DNA of 64,000 bases, taken from Gluconacetobacter johannae. Its GTDB lineage: Bacteria; Pseudomonadota; Alphaproteobacteria; Acetobacterales; Acetobacteraceae. The stretch's first letter is position 1. Each line of letters begins with the position of its first letter. The notes under the pieces were generated by a model, which saw nothing but the letters and a program-made list of their open reading frames with translations, did not search any database and was not told the DNA's origin. A program made the position numbers and the translations under genes. Below, piece by piece: positions 56,761-64,000 of the stretch. The stretch lies in assembly GCF_014174305.1 (NCBI RefSeq), contig NZ_JABEQH010000009.1, positions 1 through 64,000 of the forward strand. Reading direction: 5' to 3'.

Positions 56761-58209
56761 TTACAGAACTTTCTTCAGGGCCGCGTTCACCAGTGCCGGA
56801 TTCCCCTTGCCGGCCATGGCTTTCATGACCTGACCGACGAAGAATCCGAACAATTTATCCTTGCCGGACCGGTATTCGGCCAGCTTGTCCTGGTTCGCAT
56901 CCAGCACCGCCTGCACGGCGGCGTCGATCGCGCCGGTGTCGGTGACCTGCCGCAGGCCCCGGCGCTCGACCACGGCGGCCGCCGATTCGCCGCTCTCCAG
57001 CATGTCCTCGAACACCTCCTTGGCGATCTTGCCGTTGATCGTCCCGTCGGTAATCAGGTCCAGCATGCCGCCCAGCCCCTCGGCGGTGATGGGGCTGTCC
57101 TGGATGGTCCGGCCGGTGCGGTTCAGGGCGGCAAAGAAATCGCCGATCACCCAATTGGCCGCCAGGCGCGGGTCGCGGCCCCGGGCCACCGTCTCGTAGA
57201 AATCGGCCGTCGCCTGTTCGGCCACCAGCACGCCGGCGTCGTAGCGCGGAATGCCATATTCGTCCTGGAACCTCTGGCGCTTGGCGTCGGGCAGTTCCGG
57301 CAGGGCGGCATCCAGCGATTCGACCCAGGCTTCCTCGACCACCAGCGGCAACAGGTCCGGATCGGGGAAATAGCGATAGTCGTGCGCGTCTTCCTTGCTG
57401 CGTAGCGACCGCGTCTCGCCGCGCGCCGGATCGAACAGGCGGGTTTCCTGATCGACCGATCCGCCGCTCTCCCAGATCTCCACCTGGCGGGCGGCCTCGA
57501 TTTCGATCGCCTGCATCACGTAGCGAATCGAGTTCACGTTCTTGATCTCGCAGCGGGTACGGAACGGCTCGCCGGCCTTGCGGACGGACACGTTCACGTC
57601 GGCGCGCATGGAGCCTTCCTCCATATTGCCGTCGCACGTGCCCAGATAACGCAGGATCATACGCAGCTTGCGTAGATAGGCCCCGGCTTCCTCGGGCATG
57701 CGGATATCGGGTTCACTGACGATTTCCATCAGCGCGACGCCCGCGCGATTCAGGTCGATGAAGGAGCGCGTGGGGTCCTGGTCATGCATCGACTTGCCGG
57801 CATCCTGCTCCAGATGCAGGCGGGTGATGCCGATGGTCCGGATCGACCCGTCGGCCAGTTCGATCTCCACCGCGCCCTCGCCGACGATCGGATGGGTGAA
57901 CTGGCTGATCTGGTAGCCCGTCGGCAGATCGGCGTAGAAATAGTTCTTGCGGTCGAATCGGCTCTCGAGGTTGATGCGCGCCTTCAGCCCCAGCCCGGTG
58001 CGGACCGCCTGCGCCACGCATTCGCGGTTGATGACCGGCAGCATGCCGGGAAAACCCGCGTCCACCAGGCTGACATGCGTGTTCGGCTCGCCGCCATAGG
58101 AGGCCGAGGCACCGGAAAACAGCTTGGACTGGCTGATGACCTGGGCATGGACTTCCAGCCCGACGACCAGTTCCCAGGGGCCGGTCCGCCCTTCGATCAC
58201 ATAGCTCAT
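56761..58209 (-). CDS. gatB: Aspartyl/glutamyl-tRNA(Asn/Gln) amidotransferase subunit B
   Basis: A 482-residue subunit that phosphorylates and amidates Glu-tRNA(Gln) and/or Asp-tRNA(Asn). It begins [13 protein letters not shown] and has [45 protein letters not shown] and the C-terminal helical YqeY-like tail. ATG 58209 shares its first base with the gatA stop (TGATG); GTG 58212 is possible. Confidence 0.95.
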   Translation of the reverse strand: MSYVIEGRTGPWELVVGLEVHAQVISQSKLFSGASASYGGEPNTHVSLVDAGFPGMLPVINRECVAQAVRTGLGLKARINLESRFDRKNYFYADLPTGYQISQFTHPIVGEGAVEIELADGSIRTIGITRLHLEQDAGKSMHDQDPTRSFIDLNRAGVALMEIVSEPDIRMPEEAGAYLRKLRMILRYLGTCDGNMEEGSMRADVNVSVRKAGEPFRTRCEIKNVNSIRYVMQAIEIEAARQVEIWESGGSVDQETRLFDPARGETRSLRSKEDAHDYRYFPDPDLLPLVVEEAWVESLDAALPELPDAKRQRFQDEYGIPRYDAGVLVAEQATADFYETVARGRDPRLAANWVIGDFFAALNRTGRTIQDSPITAEGLGGMLDLITDGTINGKIAKEVFEDMLESGESAAAVVERRGLRQVTDTGAIDAAVQAVLDANQDKLAEYRSGKDKLFGFFVGQVMKAMAGKGNPALVNAALKKVL

Positions 58210-59693
58210 CACACCACCTCCGCACGGACCGCCGGACGGTGCGTGAAGGACGCCGCCCGTTCGATGGCGCTGGCGGCCGCCAGGACCGATTCCTCGTCGA
58301 ACGACCGGCCGATGATCTGCAGGCCCAGCGGCAGCCCGCTGGCGCTCAGCCCCGCCGGGACCGACATCGCGGGCACGCCGGCCATGCTGGCCGGGACGGT
58401 GAATACGTCGTTCAGATACATCTGCACCGGATCGTCCATCTTTTCCCCCTGCGCGAAGGCCGGGGACGGCGCCGTCGGCGTCAGCAGCACGTCGACCTGC
58501 TGGAACGCACGCTCGAAATCCCGCCGGATCAGGTTCCGCACCTTCTGCGCCCGCAGGTAATACGCATCGTAATATCCGGCCGACAGGACGTAGGTTCCCA
58601 TCATGATCCGCCGGCGGACCTCCGCCCCGAATCCGGCGCGCCGGGTCGCCTCGTACTGCTCGTCCAGCGACGGGGCCGGCACCCGGCGTCCGAAGCGCAC
58701 GCCGTCATAGCGCGCCAGGTTCGACGAACATTCGGCCGGCGCCACGATATAATAGGTCGCCAGGCCGTACTTGGTGTAGGGCAGCGACACCTCGACGATC
58801 TCGCATCCCGCGTCGCGCAGCCAGGCGATGCCCTTGTCCCACGCGGCCTCGATTTCCGCCGGCATGCCCGCCACGCGGTATTCGGCGGGAATGCCCACCT
58901 TCATGCCCTTCAGGTCGCGGCCGCAGGCGGCGCGGTAATCGGGCACCGGGCAATCGACGCTGGTGCTGTCGCGGGGGTCGAACCCCGCCATCGACTGCAG
59001 CAGGATGGCGCAATCCTCGACCGTGCGGGCCATCGGCCCCGCCTGGTCCAGGGAACTGGCGAAGGCGATGGTGCCCCAGCGGCTGCACCGCCCATAGGTC
59101 GGCTTGATGCCCGCGATTCCGCAATAGGACGCCGGCTGGCGGATCGAACCGCCGGTGTCGGTGCCCGTGGCCCCCATCACCAGGCTGGCCGCTACCGCCG
59201 CCGCCGACCCGCCGGACGAACCGCCGGGAACCAGGACGGTGTCCGCGTCGCCCGCGCGCTTCCACGGATTTTCCACCGCGCCGAAAGCCGAATTGATGTT
59301 GGCCGAACCCATCGCGAATTCGTCCAGGTTGGTCTTGCCCGCGAACACCGCGCCGTCGCGCAGCAGGTTCGCCGTCACCGTGCTTTCATACGGCGGCACG
59401 AAATTTTCCAGCATCCGGCTGGCGGCCGTCGTCCGCACCCCGTCGGTGCAGAACAGGTCCTTGATGCCCAGCGGAATGCCCGTCAGCGGCGCGGCCTCGC
59501 CCTTGGCCAGCACGGCGTCCGCGCGACGCGCGGCGTCCATCGCCTGGTCCGCCGTCACGGTAATGAAGGCGTTCAGCCGCCCGTTCAGCCGTTCGATGGC
59601 GGCAACATGCGCGCCGACCAGTTCGACCGCCGAGAAATCGCGCCGTTTCAACCCGGCCTGGGCCGCGGCGATCGTCAGTTCGGTCAGCATCAT
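58209..59693 (-). CDS. gatA: Aspartyl/glutamyl-tRNA(Asn/Gln) amidotransferase subunit A
   Basis: A 494-residue amidase-signature glutaminase that supplies ammonia to GatB. The Ser-cisSer-Lys triad is recognisable: lysine in [10 protein letters not shown], cis-serine in [13 protein letters not shown], and the nucleophile in [17 protein letters not shown]. The start at 59693 overlaps the gatC stop (ATGA); an adjacent ATG is at 59690. Confidence 0.95.
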   Translation of the reverse strand: MMLTELTIAAAQAGLKRRDFSAVELVGAHVAAIERLNGRLNAFITVTADQAMDAARRADAVLAKGEAAPLTGIPLGIKDLFCTDGVRTTAASRMLENFVPPYESTVTANLLRDGAVFAGKTNLDEFAMGSANINSAFGAVENPWKRAGDADTVLVPGGSSGGSAAAVAASLVMGATGTDTGGSIRQPASYCGIAGIKPTYGRCSRWGTIAFASSLDQAGPMARTVEDCAILLQSMAGFDPRDSTSVDCPVPDYRAACGRDLKGMKVGIPAEYRVAGMPAEIEAAWDKGIAWLRDAGCEIVEVSLPYTKYGLATYYIVAPAECSSNLARYDGVRFGRRVPAPSLDEQYEATRRAGFGAEVRRRIMMGTYVLSAGYYDAYYLRAQKVRNLIRRDFERAFQQVDVLLTPTAPSPAFAQGEKMDDPVQMYLNDVFTVPASMAGVPAMSVPAGLSASGLPLGLQIIGRSFDEESVLAAASAIERAASFTHRPAVRAEVV

Positions 59694-59977
59694 TCCACCA
59701 CCTTCGGCACGGTATAAAACGGCCCCGCCGCATCCGGCGCGTTGGACAGGACGGCGTCGCGCGCGTCCCCGTCCGTCACCACGTCGTCGCGCATGCGTAA
59801 CGCCGCATGCCCGGTGCCCACCATCGGTTCCACACCGTCGATGTCGACCTCGTTCAACTGCTCGATCCAGCCGAGAATTCCGTTGAGTTCGCCCTGAAGG
59901 GCATGCAGGTCGGATTCGTCGATTCCTATCCGTGCCAGTCTGGCGATACGACGGACGGTCGCGGGATCAAGCGACAT
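59690..59977 (-). CDS. gatC: Aspartyl/glutamyl-tRNA(Asn/Gln) amidotransferase subunit C
   Basis: A 95-residue belt subunit stabilising GatA-Gat[43 protein letters not shown] and the C-terminal FYTVPKVVE are characteristic. ATG 59977 is preceded by GGAAAG. It is first in the gatC-gatA-gatB operon. Confidence 0.95.
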   Translation of the reverse strand: MSLDPATVRRIARLARIGIDESDLHALQGELNGILGWIEQLNEVDIDGVEPMVGTGHAALRMRDDVVTDGDARDAVLSNAPDAAGPFYTVPKVVE

Positions 59978-60052
59978 GAAGCATAACTTTCCATCATGAC
60001 TTGGGGGGAATAACCTGCCGGGCAGGACAACGCGCGGACCATAGACCCAGAC

Positions 60053-60517
60053 ATGCCCCTGTTCAACATGCACCAGATCCGCGCCCAACTGGGCCGCGAC
60101 CAGCGCCTGCTGGGCCTCGACCCCGGCCAGAAGACGATCGGCCTGGCCCTGTCGGACGTCTCGCTGATACTGGCATCGCCTTATGGCACGCTGCGGCGCG
60201 GCAAGCTGTCCGCCATGGCGGTGGAAATCCGCCGCATCGCCGCGCGCGAGGATGTGGGCGCCCTGGTGTCGGGCCTGCCGCTGTCCCTGGACGGCAGCTT
60301 CGGGCCGGCGGCCCAGGCGGCGCGCGACTGGATGATATCCCTGTCCGAGCAGACCGGCCTGCCCGCCGCGATGTGGGACGAACGCCTGTCGTCCAGCGCC
60401 GTCAACCGGATGCTGGTGCAGGATGCCGACGTCAGCCGCCGGCGCCGCGCCGAACTGGTGGACAAGCTGGCGGCGTCCTACATGCTGCAGGGCGCGCTGG
60501 ACGCGACCGCATCCTGA
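60053..60517 (+). CDS. ruvX: Holliday junction resolvase-like protein RuvX (YqgF)
   Basis: A 154-residue RNase H-fold protein. LLGLDPGQKTIGLALSD carries the first catalytic aspartate, GALVSGLPLSLDGSFG follows, and WDERLSSSAVNRML supplies the others. The family acts in 16S rRNA 5' maturation and has been linked to recombination. It is divergent from gatC, a common neighbour. The ATG at 60053 lacks a good ribosome binding site. Confidence 0.92.
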   Translation: MPLFNMHQIRAQLGRDQRLLGLDPGQKTIGLALSDVSLILASPYGTLRRGKLSAMAVEIRRIAAREDVGALVSGLPLSLDGSFGPAAQAARDWMISLSEQTGLPAAMWDERLSSSAVNRMLVQDADVSRRRRAELVDKLAASYMLQGALDATAS

Positions 60518-60582
60518 CGCCGCCGCACGCGCCGGCGCGGCAGGGTGACATGGATCTGTTTTTCAGGAAGAAGGCCGAAGGA

Positions 60583-60657
60583 TGGTGGGCGCAACAGGGA
60601 TTGAACCTGTGACCCCTACCATGTCAAGGTAGTGCTCTACCGCTGAGCTATGCGCCC
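60583..60657 (-). tRNA. tRNA-Val (anticodon GAC)
   Basis: 75 nt including encoded CCA. The acceptor stem is GGGCGCA/TGCGCCC with discriminator A, the D-arm TAGCTCAGCGGTAGAGC, the anticodon stem CTACC/GGTAG with loop TTGACAT (anticodon GAC), and the T-arm CAGGTTCAATCCCTG. It reads GUC/GUU. Confidence 0.97.
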
Positions 60658-60779
60658 ATCCGTTCGGTGAACAGGCTTCTAGCCGGGCTGGCGGCGTTGT
60701 GCAACCCGTCCGTGCGGAAAAAATGAAATCATCCCTCCGTTTTGACGAAGCGCCTGATAACATGGGATAACTTCCCGAA

Positions 60780-61667
60780 ATGGTTGCCAGTTCTGCCCTG
60801 GATGACGCCCACCCCGCGCCATTTGTGGTGACGCCGCCGCGCGCGGCGGCGCTGCCCCTGGTGGTCGCCTCGCCGCATTCCGGACGCGCCTATCCGGACG
60901 CCTTCCTTGCGATGTCGCGCCTGGACCGCGCCATTCTGCGCCGCAGCGAAGATTTCCATGTCGACGAGTTGCTGGACCGGGCGCCGGACCTGGGGGCCAG
61001 CCTGATCTGCGCGATCTTTCCGCGCATCTATTGCGATCCCAACCGCGAGGCATGGGAACTGGACCCCACGATGTTCAGCGACCCCTTGCCCGACGGGTGC
61101 AACAGCACGACCCCCCGGGTCCGCGCGGGGCTGGGGACCATCCCGCGCCTGTCGGCCACCGGCGCGCCGGTCTATCGCGGGCGCCTCCCGTTCGCCGAGG
61201 CACGCGAACGGATCCGCACATGCTGGGCGCCCTACCACGCCGCCCTGTCGGCGCTGATCGACGCGGCAGTCGCCGCCCAGGGCGTCTGCCTGCTGGTCGA
61301 TTGCCATTCCATGCCCGGCCCGGCGGGTCGCAACGCGCCGGATTTCATCCTGGGCGACGCCTGGGGCACGTCATGCGCGCCGGCTATCACCGCCGCCGCC
61401 GAAACCGCCCTGCGCGCACGGGGGTTTGGCGCCTGCCGCAACACCCCCTACGCCGGGGGCTACGTCACACGCCATTACGGCCGCCCCCGCGAAGGGGTAC
61501 ACGCCTTGCAGGTCGAGATCAGCCGCGCGCTGTACATGGACGAGGCGCGGCTGGAAAAGGGCGACGGATTCGCCGTGATCCGGGCCGTGCTGACCGGCCT
61601 GCTGCGCGACCTGGCGGCGGCAACGGAACAGCTGGTCCGCGACAGGGCCCCCACCCTGTCGTCCTGA
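60780..61667 (+). CDS. N-formylglutamate amidohydrolase family protein (copy 2)
   Basis: A 295-residue zinc amidohydrolase. Typical blocks: LVVASPHSGRAYPD, EDFHVDELLDRAPDLGA, RIYCDPNREAWELDPTMF, LLVDCHSMPG, and the C-terminal HALQVEISRALYMDE. It resembles classical N-formylglutamate deformylases (HutG-type) more closely than the copy at 44271-45071. ATG 60780 has no strong ribosome binding site. No hut genes are adjacent. Confidence 0.85.
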   Translation: MVASSALDDAHPAPFVVTPPRAAALPLVVASPHSGRAYPDAFLAMSRLDRAILRRSEDFHVDELLDRAPDLGASLICAIFPRIYCDPNREAWELDPTMFSDPLPDGCNSTTPRVRAGLGTIPRLSATGAPVYRGRLPFAEARERIRTCWAPYHAALSALIDAAVAAQGVCLLVDCHSMPGPAGRNAPDFILGDAWGTSCAPAITAAAETALRARGFGACRNTPYAGGYVTRHYGRPREGVHALQVEISRALYMDEARLEKGDGFAVIRAVLTGLLRDLAAATEQLVRDRAPTLSS

Positions 61668-61685
61668 GAAGCTCCGACGTGGCGG

Positions 61686-62045
61686 TCAGCCCGCCTTCGG
61701 CGGCTCGCCCGACGGGGTCTGCCGATCCACGGCGGCGGGCAGGAACTGCGCCAGCGCCGGCAGGATGGTCGATGCCGGCAACCCGGTCCGGTCCGCCAGC
61801 GCCTGCACCTGCTGGCTGGACAGGATCGAGCGCAATTCGTCGGCCGAAATCGGCAAATTCTGGCCGCTCCCGATCCACGACCTGACCTTGTCCCCCAGAC
61901 CGGCCTGTTCGGCCTGGGCCATCAGGCTGGAAATCCCCTGCGCCGACGTCAGTTCGGCCAGGTGCTGATGCAGCTTGTCCGTCAGTCCGGTGCTGTCGGC
62001 CAGTTCCGTTACCTTGTTGAGCAGTCCGTCGAATATTCCGGGCAT
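61686..62045 (-). CDS. YidB family protein (DUF937)
   Basis: A 119-residue small helical protein. MPGIFDGLLNKVTELAD, GISSLMAQAEQAGLGDKVRSWIGSGQNLPISADELRSIL and GLPASTILPALAQFLPAAVDR fit YidB/DUF937, which has unknown function. The start at 62045 lies 73 bp downstream of the sRNA terminator on the same strand. It converges on the amidohydrolase gene. Confidence 0.8.
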   Translation of the reverse strand: MPGIFDGLLNKVTELADSTGLTDKLHQHLAELTSAQGISSLMAQAEQAGLGDKVRSWIGSGQNLPISADELRSILSSQQVQALADRTGLPASTILPALAQFLPAAVDRQTPSGEPPKAG

Positions 62046-62118
62046 TGTTCACCTGGCCTTTCCTGGTCGCATTCCCTGTGACAGGGCCATTATGGAGCAG
62101 CCCGCCGGGAATCAGGAC

Positions 62119-62145
62119 AAAAAAAAAGCGGTGCCGAGGCACCGC
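62119..62145 (-). terminator. Factor-independent terminator of the mmgR-like sRNA
   Basis: Read on the minus strand, GCGGTGC-CTCG-GCACCGC (stem 62145-62139 with 62134-62128) is followed by nine T residues (62127-62119). It is the clearest intrinsic terminator in the window. Confidence 0.9.
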
Positions 62146-62199
62146 CAAGTTTAGGGAGGAAACGTCCAAGAAGCAGCTGCACATCGCAACACTGCAACT
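62119..62199 (-). ncRNA. mmgR: mmgR / alpha-r8 (suhB motif)-like small RNA
   Basis: About 81 nt between a good promoter and an intrinsic terminator, with no open frame. The central unpaired region reads GTTTCCTCCCTAAACTT (62164-62148), preceded by GGAC. As I recall it, TTTCCTCCCT is the conserved block of the alphaproteobacterial alpha-r8/mmgR family (Rfam suhB motif), which also ends in a terminator stem and is about 77 nt in Sinorhizobium meliloti. There mmgR limits polyhydroxybutyrate accumulation. The CCTCC core could pair with Shine-Dalgarno sequences of target mRNAs. Family membership is from memory of the motif; the transcript ends are predicted. Confidence 0.75.
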
Positions 62200-62204
62200 C
62201 CCCG

Positions 62205-62234
62205 ATAGGAGCCTCAATCACATTTAAGTGTCAA
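62205..62234 (-). promoter_or_regulatory. Promoter of the mmgR-like sRNA
   Basis: On the minus strand TTGACA (62234-62229, a perfect -35, preceded by C as in the alphaproteobacterial CTTGAC) is followed after 18 nt by TCCTAT (62210-62205). Transcription would start near 62199. Confidence 0.7.
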
Positions 62235-62366
62235 GAAAATAGTACCCCGTCCCGTCATCACCGCCATAGGCGCCGACTGGCGAACGACGCGACGCGCAGG
62301 AAATTCGTAATGGTCAGTGGGGAGGATCTGAGGGGATGGGAGGCAGGAAAATCCCCCTGCTCTCAG

Positions 62367-62389
62367 CGGGCGGCACGATCAGCCGCCCG
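62367..62389 (-). terminator. Hairpin downstream of tRNA-Val(CAC)
   Basis: CGGGCGGC (62367-62374) and GCCGCCCG (62382-62389) form a perfect 8-bp stem with a 7-nt loop, 11 bp beyond the tRNA 3' end. On the minus strand only a weak T-run (ATTTTCC) follows about 20 nt later, so termination is likely but inefficient. Confidence 0.45.
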
Positions 62390-62399
62390 ACGATCCGGA

Positions 62400-62474
62400 T
62401 GGTGGGTGCGACAGGGATTGAACCTGTGACCCCCGCCGTGTGAAGGCGATGCTCTACCGCTGAGCTACGCACCC
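62400..62474 (-). tRNA. tRNA-Val (anticodon CAC)
   Basis: 75 nt with encoded CCA. Acceptor stem GGGTGCG/CGCACCC, discriminator A, D-arm TAGCTCAGCGGTAGAGC, anticodon stem TCGCC/GGCGG with loop TTCACAC (anticodon CAC), T-arm CAGGTTCAATCCCTG. It reads GUG. D- and T-arms are the same as in tRNA-Val(GAC) at 60583-60657. Confidence 0.97.
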
Positions 62475-62548
62475 ATCCGATGTCGTTGCGGCCCTCTTAA
62501 TGGATCTCCCCCCCCTTCGCAAGGGGCCTCATGATCCATTCTTCGCCC

Positions 62549-64000
62549 TCAGAAGCCGAACATGTGATCGAGGGAAAACCCCCCGTCGTCGCGCATGACG
62601 CCATGATAGCCGAACAGGCGGCACGTCGTGTCCCGGATCATGACATAGCCCCCCACACCGGCCTGCTCGACCGCCGTCGCCCCGAACAGCAGATGCGGCC
62701 ACACCATCGCGGATCCCGAACAGGCGATCTCCAGCCGCGATTCGGCAATGGCCCGGCCCGTCTGGTCGTGCAGGGTCAGGACGGTGCGCGACTGCGGCCG
62801 CCATGCGGCGGACGCCGGATAGATCAGGCAGCAGAAGGCGTGCCCCAATCCGTTCCCGCCCTTGAGGAACAGGCGCGTGGTCAGGCCCGGCGGCGGCCCG
62901 GAATAGGATTGCGGCTCGCCCCGATAGGTCATGACGGTGTTGAAGATGTGCGCGCCGAAACTGGTCTCCGCCGCATGGCCGCCGTCGCGAGCCTGGAATC
63001 GCACCAGCGCGTGCAGCCACCCGTCAGCCTCGCCGCCGTCGCGGAAATCATAGACCAGTTCGGCATGTCCCTCGGGCACGCCCAATTGCGCCAGGTCCAA
63101 GGCCAGACCGTGGTCGCGCGGCAGGCAACCCAGGAATTTCCGCCCCGTGAGGTTCCCTGCCCTGTCGAAACAATCGAGGCGCAGCGGCAGGGTCGCCTGC
63201 GATTCGGCCATCGGCACCGGCTGCACGATCGTGTGGAACCGCGCGGGGTTCAGGATCGGGAACGGCAGCAGAAAGCCGCGCCCCAGCGACTCGGGCAGGT
63301 TCGCAATTCCGGGGTCGGGGCGCAGGTCGGCGCGTTCGACATTCAAATGGGCGATACGGGTCCGGCCCGCCGACATCACTTCGTAACGGGGACGGACGAC
63401 ATGACGGCCGGAGCGGAGTTCGATCTGCGCCGGCCAGGCCAGGTCCGGCAGGCAGTCGGCAACCCGGATCGCCGCCGTCTGGTACGGCCCGACTTCGCGC
63501 ATGATCGGGACAGGGCGATCGTCGCCCATGCGATTCAGGCTCATCGCGCCAGACGGGATGGGCACCGCGTGGCTGTTCTGCACCCACAGGACGACATCCT
63601 CCCCCGCGTCGGGGGCCGGCAGGTTGGCATAGCGGTCGGACGGCCAGGCATTGGCGTCGTGCGTGACCGACAGGCTCTGGTTGCCGTCCGTGCCGTAGGT
63701 GTCCAGCGCATATTTCACCACGTCATGCCCCGCAACGCCGATGGCGTGCACGAACAATTGCCCGGTGAAGGCCGGCAGGCCGAATCGTGCCCGCACCGCC
63801 TGGCTGTCGATGACGATGCTGCCGTCGTCGGCCACGTCCTGTTCCCACGTCGCCAGCACCTGCCCGTCCGCGTCGAACAGCCGCAGCCACAGCCGCACCG
63901 CCCGCGCGCCATAGCGCGACCAGTAATTCGCGCTGACCAGCCGGGTGGACAGCCCGTCCTGGTCGCGGAAGAACGCATGGTTGGTGGCGAAATTCAGCCG
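62549..64000 (-). CDS. Unrecognised protein, 5' part beyond the window edge
   Basis: The frame stays open from the TGA near 62549 through to base 64000, at least 483 residues, and the upstream part beyond the GTG at 63898 (LNFATNHAFFRDQDGLSTRL, then SANYWSRYGARAV) reads as genuine protein, so the gene runs off the right edge. It looks like a soluble, beta-rich protein with many Trp, His and Tyr residues and no membrane segments or signal visible in this part. I do not recognise a family. It lies upstream of tRNA-Val(CAC) on the same strand. Confidence 0.6.
   Translation of the reverse strand, partial: RLNFATNHAFFRDQDGLSTRLVSANYWSRYGARAVRLWLRLFDADGQVLATWEQDVADDGSIVIDSQAVRARFGLPAFTGQLFVHAIGVAGHDVVKYALDTYGTDGNQSLSVTHDANAWPSDRYANLPAPDAGEDVVLWVQNSHAVPIPSGAMSLNRMGDDRPVPIMREVGPYQTAAIRVADCLPDLAWPAQIELRSGRHVVRPRYEVMSAGRTRIAHLNVERADLRPDPGIANLPESLGRGFLLPFPILNPARFHTIVQPVPMAESQATLPLRLDCFDRAGNLTGRKFLGCLPRDHGLALDLAQLGVPEGHAELVYDFRDGGEADGWLHALVRFQARDGGHAAETSFGAHIFNTVMTYRGEPQSYSGPPPGLTTRLFLKGGNGLGHAFCCLIYPASAAWRPQSRTVLTLHDQTGRAIAESRLEIACSGSAMVWPHLLFGATAVEQAGVGGYVMIRDTTCRLFGYHGVMRDDGGFSLDHMFGF

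Noticed and set aside
56574-62474. tRNA genes as integration sites of a mobile element
   Set aside because: No integrase gene, no direct repeat of a tRNA 3' end, and flanking genes are housekeeping.

Overview
The window is GC-rich, densely packed bacterial chromosome with operons on both strands. Many start/stop overlaps are of the ATGA, GTGA or TGATG type. Gene content points to an alphaproteobacterium: MmcB, the tlpA/argH/lptM/lysA/DUF4175 block, the aroE-coaE-dnaQ block, and a small RNA resembling the alphaproteobacterial mmgR (alpha-r8) family. Sphingolipid genes with otherwise ordinary metabolism make the Acetobacteraceae (acetic acid bacteria) my best guess. That lineage call is an inference. 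I see no phage, IS element, CRISPR array or rRNA.

Region 1 (about 0.3-14.3 kb) is the most interesting part. A plus-strand operon holds a Wzx/MATE-type flippase, a glycosyl/glycerophosphotransferase-like protein, a fatty acyl-AMP ligase, a dedicated acyl carrier protein and a serine palmitoyltransferase, which is the entry to ceramide synthesis. It converges on a minus-strand pair: a diacylglycerol-kinase-fold lipid kinase resembling bacterial ceramide kinases, and a Tam41-like nucleotidyltransferase. Divergent from that pair runs a tightly coupled six-gene operon: metallophosphoesterase, two LptF/LptG-family permeases, a fatty-acid/ceramide hydroxylase, a MobA-like nucleotidyltransferase and a GT4 glycosyltransferase. 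I read the whole as a sphingolipid synthesis, head-group and possibly export locus. Ceramide synthase and the ketone reductase are not in the window.

Region 2 (14.4-36.2 kb) is mostly housekeeping. It holds mmcB, an inositol-monophosphatase-family enzyme, a SYLF protein, an acyltransferase, and fabD-fabG-acpP-fabF-mltG. It continues with a YdcF/methyltransferase/OpuAC-like operon, an M13 peptidase, a Dabb protein, a ferritin-like protein, sucCD, bioB, queE-queC-queD and a SulP transporter.

Region 3 (36.3-51.6 kb) is all on the minus strand except argH-lptM. A five-gene Mla/MCE-type lipid-transport operon contains an ATPase subunit whose nucleotide-binding motifs have decayed and a class III cyclase homologue lacking key catalytic residues. 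The conserved N-formylglutamate amidohydrolase/aroE/coaE/dnaQ block, tlpA, argH-lptM and lysA-DUF4175 follow. Two copies of a two-hairpin element close converging gene pairs here.

Region 4 (51.7-56.3 kb) is a looser, less GC-rich cell-surface patch (GtrA, methyltransferase, glycosyltransferase, O-antigen ligase) with cdd inside it. Region 5 (56.5-64.0 kb) has gatC-gatA-gatB, ruvX, three tRNA genes (Ser-GCU, Val-GAC, Val-CAC), a second N-formylglutamate amidohydrolase, a YidB-family gene, the mmgR-like sRNA with promoter and terminator, and an unrecognised gene that runs off the right edge.
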